Part shown: positions 61,153 to 64,000 of the stretch, piece by piece
How the letters are laid out: every line of letters begins with the position of its first letter
Position numbering within the stretch: position 1 is the first letter of the stretch
Source of the DNA: Neurospora intermedia
Taxonomy: Eukaryota > Ascomycota > Sordariomycetes > Sordariales > Sordariaceae
NCBI GenBank assembly: GCA_037102815.1
Contig: BTPP01000001.1
Span: 6,659,001 to 6,723,000 of the forward strand
Direction of reading: 5' to 3'
Length of the DNA: 64,000 nucleotides
Notes under the pieces: model-generated
What the model saw: only the letters and a program-made list of their open reading frames with translations
Database searches by the model: none
Told to the model about the DNA's origin: nothing
Translations under genes and position numbers: made by a program

Positions 61153-61626
61153 ATGCAGCGGCCCATCGAACTCGACAAGGACCTAGGTTGCCCTCCGCGA
61201 GCTCGAGCTCAAGTGGTCCTTCCAAAGGGATTCCTCGCCTCCAGTGCTGTGTTTGCCGCGTCCGAGGGCCCGGTTGCCTGGCAGGCGCACATGCACTTTG
61301 ACAGCTGCCTTGCAAAGGCAATGGCAGGCCCGCCTTCCCCCGAGAAGCACGACGACAAGATGCTCAAGTCGCAGGGTCTAGCCCAGTACGTGATCAAAGG
61401 ATCTGCTGTCTTTCATGTCGAGGTCGACGGCGACAGTTTATTGTCCACTGGAGGCTTGGGTACCTGTACCCTCCATGTCATTAGTTCGCCTAGGGTCATG
61501 GTCGATGGACTGATTAACGGCAGGGTTTTGTCGAAGAACAGCGTCTACTATGACAGGGAGGCCGAGGTGTCCGCTGGCAAGTCCACCGATGCTGGCAAGT
61601 CCACCGAGGCATCCTCAAGTACCTAG
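61153..61626 (+). CDS. Small AW-CLA-GPP family protein, paralogue 3
   Basis: Single exon of 157 codons. The N-terminus differs from the other two paralogues, but the core VAWQAHMHFDSCLAKAMAGPPSPE at about 40-63 matches their AW...CLA...GPP motif. The C-terminal part is Val/Gly/Ser-rich with beta-like stretches (AVFHVEVDGDSL, TCTLHVISSPRVMVDGL). It ends with a short repeat, SAGKSTDAGKSTEASSST. There is no intron, unlike the other two. No signal peptide or membrane span. It is the most divergent member, or has been reshaped by loss of introns and a new tail. Function unknown. Confidence 0.6.
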   Translation: MQRPIELDKDLGCPPRARAQVVLPKGFLASSAVFAASEGPVAWQAHMHFDSCLAKAMAGPPSPEKHDDKMLKSQGLAQYVIKGSAVFHVEVDGDSLLSTGGLGTCTLHVISSPRVMVDGLINGRVLSKNSVYYDREAEVSAGKSTDAGKSTEASSST

Positions 61627-62598
61627 GTAGTCTGGTTCGTTATCGCTGCGCAGTGTGAGCGTTGGTGAGGTAGTGTTGTGACGTTAATGCACTATCAGCT
61701 CCCCTCGTCCACCCGCAGTGATAACGATAGCGCTCGATCTCATTCAGTCTTGGCGCATGCCATCGCACCCAAACCACGACAGTCAAATCCACGCATCAAC
61801 AGCAAGTACCACGGAGAATTTCACAAACATACCCTATCTACAACATTCTTTACGGAGAAACAACGAGAGAGTGCGGGAAAGGGTACGGTCGATTGGTGAT
61901 GTGGGGCAGGAGTTGATGGGAATAAACAGACGAAAAAGGTCAAGACATCAACCCTTGGGGCAGAACACATAGCCCCAAATGAAATGAGAATGAAGACTTT
62001 AGTGCCATTTGCCAATCAATGAGCTACAAGAACATAAAATTGATCCCACCAGTAAAAGCTTCATCGATGTCGACTGGACATATTCTTGGCGGATCTGCGA
62101 GTCCATGGGCTGCCGTTGGCTCTTGGGACCTGGGAAGGAACAACCCTCGTCAGTGAGACACTCTCTTCTGCAACATGAGCGCAAGGAAATCGTTCCTGGC
62201 TTGCGGCGTGAAACCACCATGTTCTATTGCACTATCAGCTGCCCTCAACAACTCAAAGTGCGTCGTCGTTGTGGCCCGTGCCCGGTCAAGAAAGATAGCA
62301 AACCAGCACTACATTTACATCCGACCTTCTGCCACCTTGTCTGGCCTTTGCCTAGTAGAAATCATCAAGAAATGCTGTGATGGGGAACATGTAAGATATA
62401 TTCAACCTAGGTAGCCTTGGGCCCGGCTACCTACCTAATTGTAACCTGGACAAGGGTCTCGTCCATCCAATCCACCTTTCCCTTGTACTTCCTTCACACC
62501 AGCTTCGATTTCCCATCACAGCATCCCACCGTCTCAAAGTCCCATGATCAACCCCTTATCCCACCACCCAGTTTGCTTCAACCTCTCTCACTTTAATT
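61627..62598. other. Intergenic between paralogue 3 and the NACHT-type gene
   Basis: The two flanking genes converge here, so it holds both 3' flanks. The open frames (for example 62009-62380) have no domain or splice support. Confidence 0.45.
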
Positions 62599-64000
62599 CT
62601 AATTGCCACTCGCAAACTTCACTACCCACCTCTCCGGAAAGATTTCCTCCTCTCTCAAATACGCCAACACCGTCGTCCGCTCCGCAAACTGCACATACTC
62701 CCTATACACCCTCCCCAACTCGCTCGCCATCCTTTCCGTATGATCCTTCTTCGTATCCAATGCGCGCCACAACACCATCTCCTCAAACATTCCCGCCCTC
62801 AACAGCAACTTCAACCGATCCCTCACCAACTCCCCCTTCCTCCTTTCTCCATCCATCCCCCCTTGTGACCCCCCAATCAAAGCCGAACGTACCCACTCCC
62901 TCCTAGCTTCCACATCCGCCAACCGCGGCGGATCTACCTCATCGAGCCGCAACAACTCCCTTCCTTGTTCCGTCTTCGTCAAGAATTCAACCAAGCTCGG
63001 TTGGAGGAGACACACTTCCATTGTTGATTCCGGGGCTGGTACCGTGCAGTCCATCTCTAGTATCTTGTCCACTTTGTCGCCAGGGATAGGGGGGTGGTCC
63101 ATCTTACGCAGGGTGATGAAGGGGTACAGCCGTTCCTGGATCTGCTTTTTGACAGACTTGCATGTGGAGCGGATGTCGGGTGGTTCTTGGAAGGAGCCTT
63201 TGAGGAGACAATTGTGGATTAAGTGGTCGTAGAGACAGAGAGTTAGTTGTAATAGGGAAAGGGGGCGGTTGGAGCGGAGGGAGGAGAGGGAGTGTAGGTG
63301 GTCGGTGAGAAGGAGATGCATAATTCGGGAGAGGGAGTGAATTTCCAGTTTGGAGTGGGAGGTGTGGAATTGGGTGAGGAGGGAGGAGTAGAGGGGTTCG
63401 GAGCGGGAGAGGGGTGGGGGCAGGTCGTCGTCGGAGGAGAAGGAGGACGAGGACGAGGAGGTTTGGCGCTTAATGTGATCTAGAGCGTCGAGCACTTCGG
63501 TGAAGGAGCCGTTGCATTTGCTAAGAACTTTCCAAGCGAAAGAGTACCGCTGGTTGAACCAGAGATGGCCAAGAGTGTGGTGGCATAGAGTCTTAATGTC
63601 GTGACGCAGGAGGGAGACTTCGAGGTGGAGTTGTAACTTCCAGTGTGTCTGGTGAAAGATGCCTTCAGGCCTGGCAGTTACAATCATCTTAGCGTCAGTG
63701 TAGTAGTTGAGAAAATGTATGAACTGCGTGGGTTCGGGCTCTAACCAGGGTTGCATGTCGGAAAGGCAGTGGTCGGTAACATCGCGAGGGATGTCTTCGT
63801 GTTCGGGATAGCCAGGACTGGGTGGTTTCATGTCGAAGCCACTTGGCCCATCGATAAAGATAAAGACCTTTTTCTTCCTCTCTTTGGCGTCTCTGAGGAC
63901 AGTCCATAAGAGGTTCCAAAGCTCGTAGCCTTCCCATTTGGCACTTGTCTTGTACTGCGCTCGGTGCCACTCCCTGGTATCGGACACCAAGTGGTGGAAA
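62599..64000 (-). CDS. NACHT/STAND-type NTPase, C-terminal part (runs off the right edge)
   Basis: 463+ codons, still open at the window end, so the N-terminus and the Walker A loop lie beyond 64000. Near the edge KKKVFIFIDGPSGFD fits the Walker B strand of a NACHT ATPase, and about 70 residues later KMIVTARPEGIF fits the sensor strand usually seen as ..SRPE. Then come WKLQLHLEVSLLRHDI and a helical winged-helix-like region, ending in charged helical sequence; no WD40, ankyrin or TPR repeats are seen before the stop at 62599. Fungal NACHT proteins are NOD-like receptors, some acting in non-self recognition together with HET domains. Here the HET gene and three small paralogues lie next door. 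The change of Asp-Glu to Asp-Gly after the Walker B strand is unusual and could weaken hydrolysis. Confidence 0.7.
   Translation of the reverse strand, partial: FHHLVSDTREWHRAQYKTSAKWEGYELWNLLWTVLRDAKERKKKVFIFIDGPSGFDMKPPSPGYPEHEDIPRDVTDHCLSDMQPWLEPEPTQFIHFLNYYTDAKMIVTARPEGIFHQTHWKLQLHLEVSLLRHDIKTLCHHTLGHLWFNQRYSFAWKVLSKCNGSFTEVLDALDHIKRQTSSSSSSFSSDDDLPPPLSRSEPLYSSLLTQFHTSHSKLEIHSLSRIMHLLLTDHLHSLSSLRSNRPLSLLQLTLCLYDHLIHNCLLKGSFQEPPDIRSTCKSVKKQIQERLYPFITLRKMDHPPIPGDKVDKILEMDCTVPAPESTMEVCLLQPSLVEFLTKTEQGRELLRLDEVDPPRLADVEARREWVRSALIGGSQGGMDGERRKGELVRDRLKLLLRAGMFEEMVLWRALDTKKDHTERMASELGRVYREYVQFAERTTVLAYLREEEIFPERWVVKFASGN

Noticed and set aside
1-64000. tRNA, rRNA or CRISPR features
   Set aside because: I looked for tRNA B-box-like GGTTCGANTCC sequences in cloverleaf context and for regularly spaced repeats and found none that hold up; CRISPR is not expected in a fungal nuclear genome.

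Overview
This looks like a filamentous ascomycete chromosome, most likely Neurospora or a close relative in the Sordariales. The evidence is short introns with GTRNGT donors and CTRAY branch sites, C/T-rich leaders, a TmpA-like oxidoreductase, HET and NACHT-type genes, and two long blocks that have almost lost CpA/TpG while keeping CpG. That last pattern is the mark of repeat-induced point mutation (RIP). No species call is made beyond that.

Layout. 1-5.9 kb: a glutamine-rich protein gene behind a long C/T-rich leader. 7.3-7.9 kb: a three-exon gene, recovered here by splicing, for a small one-span membrane protein with a duplicated coiled coil. 8.9-9.6 and 15.8-18.0 kb: a truncated and a full-length copy of a fungal multi-span membrane protein; they share an intron position and phase and a patch of upstream sequence. 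Between the two sits a 3.74-kb PIF/Harbinger-type DNA transposon (11057-14800) with 40-bp inverted ends, a TTA target duplication and a RIP-damaged DDE transposase. 18.3-28.1 kb is an ordinary housekeeping/metabolic stretch on the minus strand: a secreted FAD amine-oxidase-like enzyme, a WW-domain protein, an Hsp30-type small heat shock protein with a possible mitochondrial presequence, and a TmpA-like membrane flavoprotein.

29.07-49.85 kb is one nested fossil. A Copia-type LTR element (143-bp LTRs, GCTAT target duplication) was split by a Gypsy-type LTR element (693-bp LTRs, CTAT target duplication, 15.3 kb). Both are thoroughly broken by RIP, yet the Copia LTRs are almost untouched.

49.9-54.7 kb shows no gene I can support. 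54.7-64.0 kb is an accessory neighbourhood: a HET-domain gene, then three small genes in tandem on the same strand that share an AW...CLA...GPP motif and seem to be an undescribed tandem family, then the C-terminal part of a NACHT/STAND NTPase running off the right edge. The HET + small-paralogue + NACHT arrangement is the best candidate here for an undescribed system, possibly in non-self recognition; that function is inference only.

All exon joins were made by eye from splice signals and frame agreement and have not been checked against transcripts.
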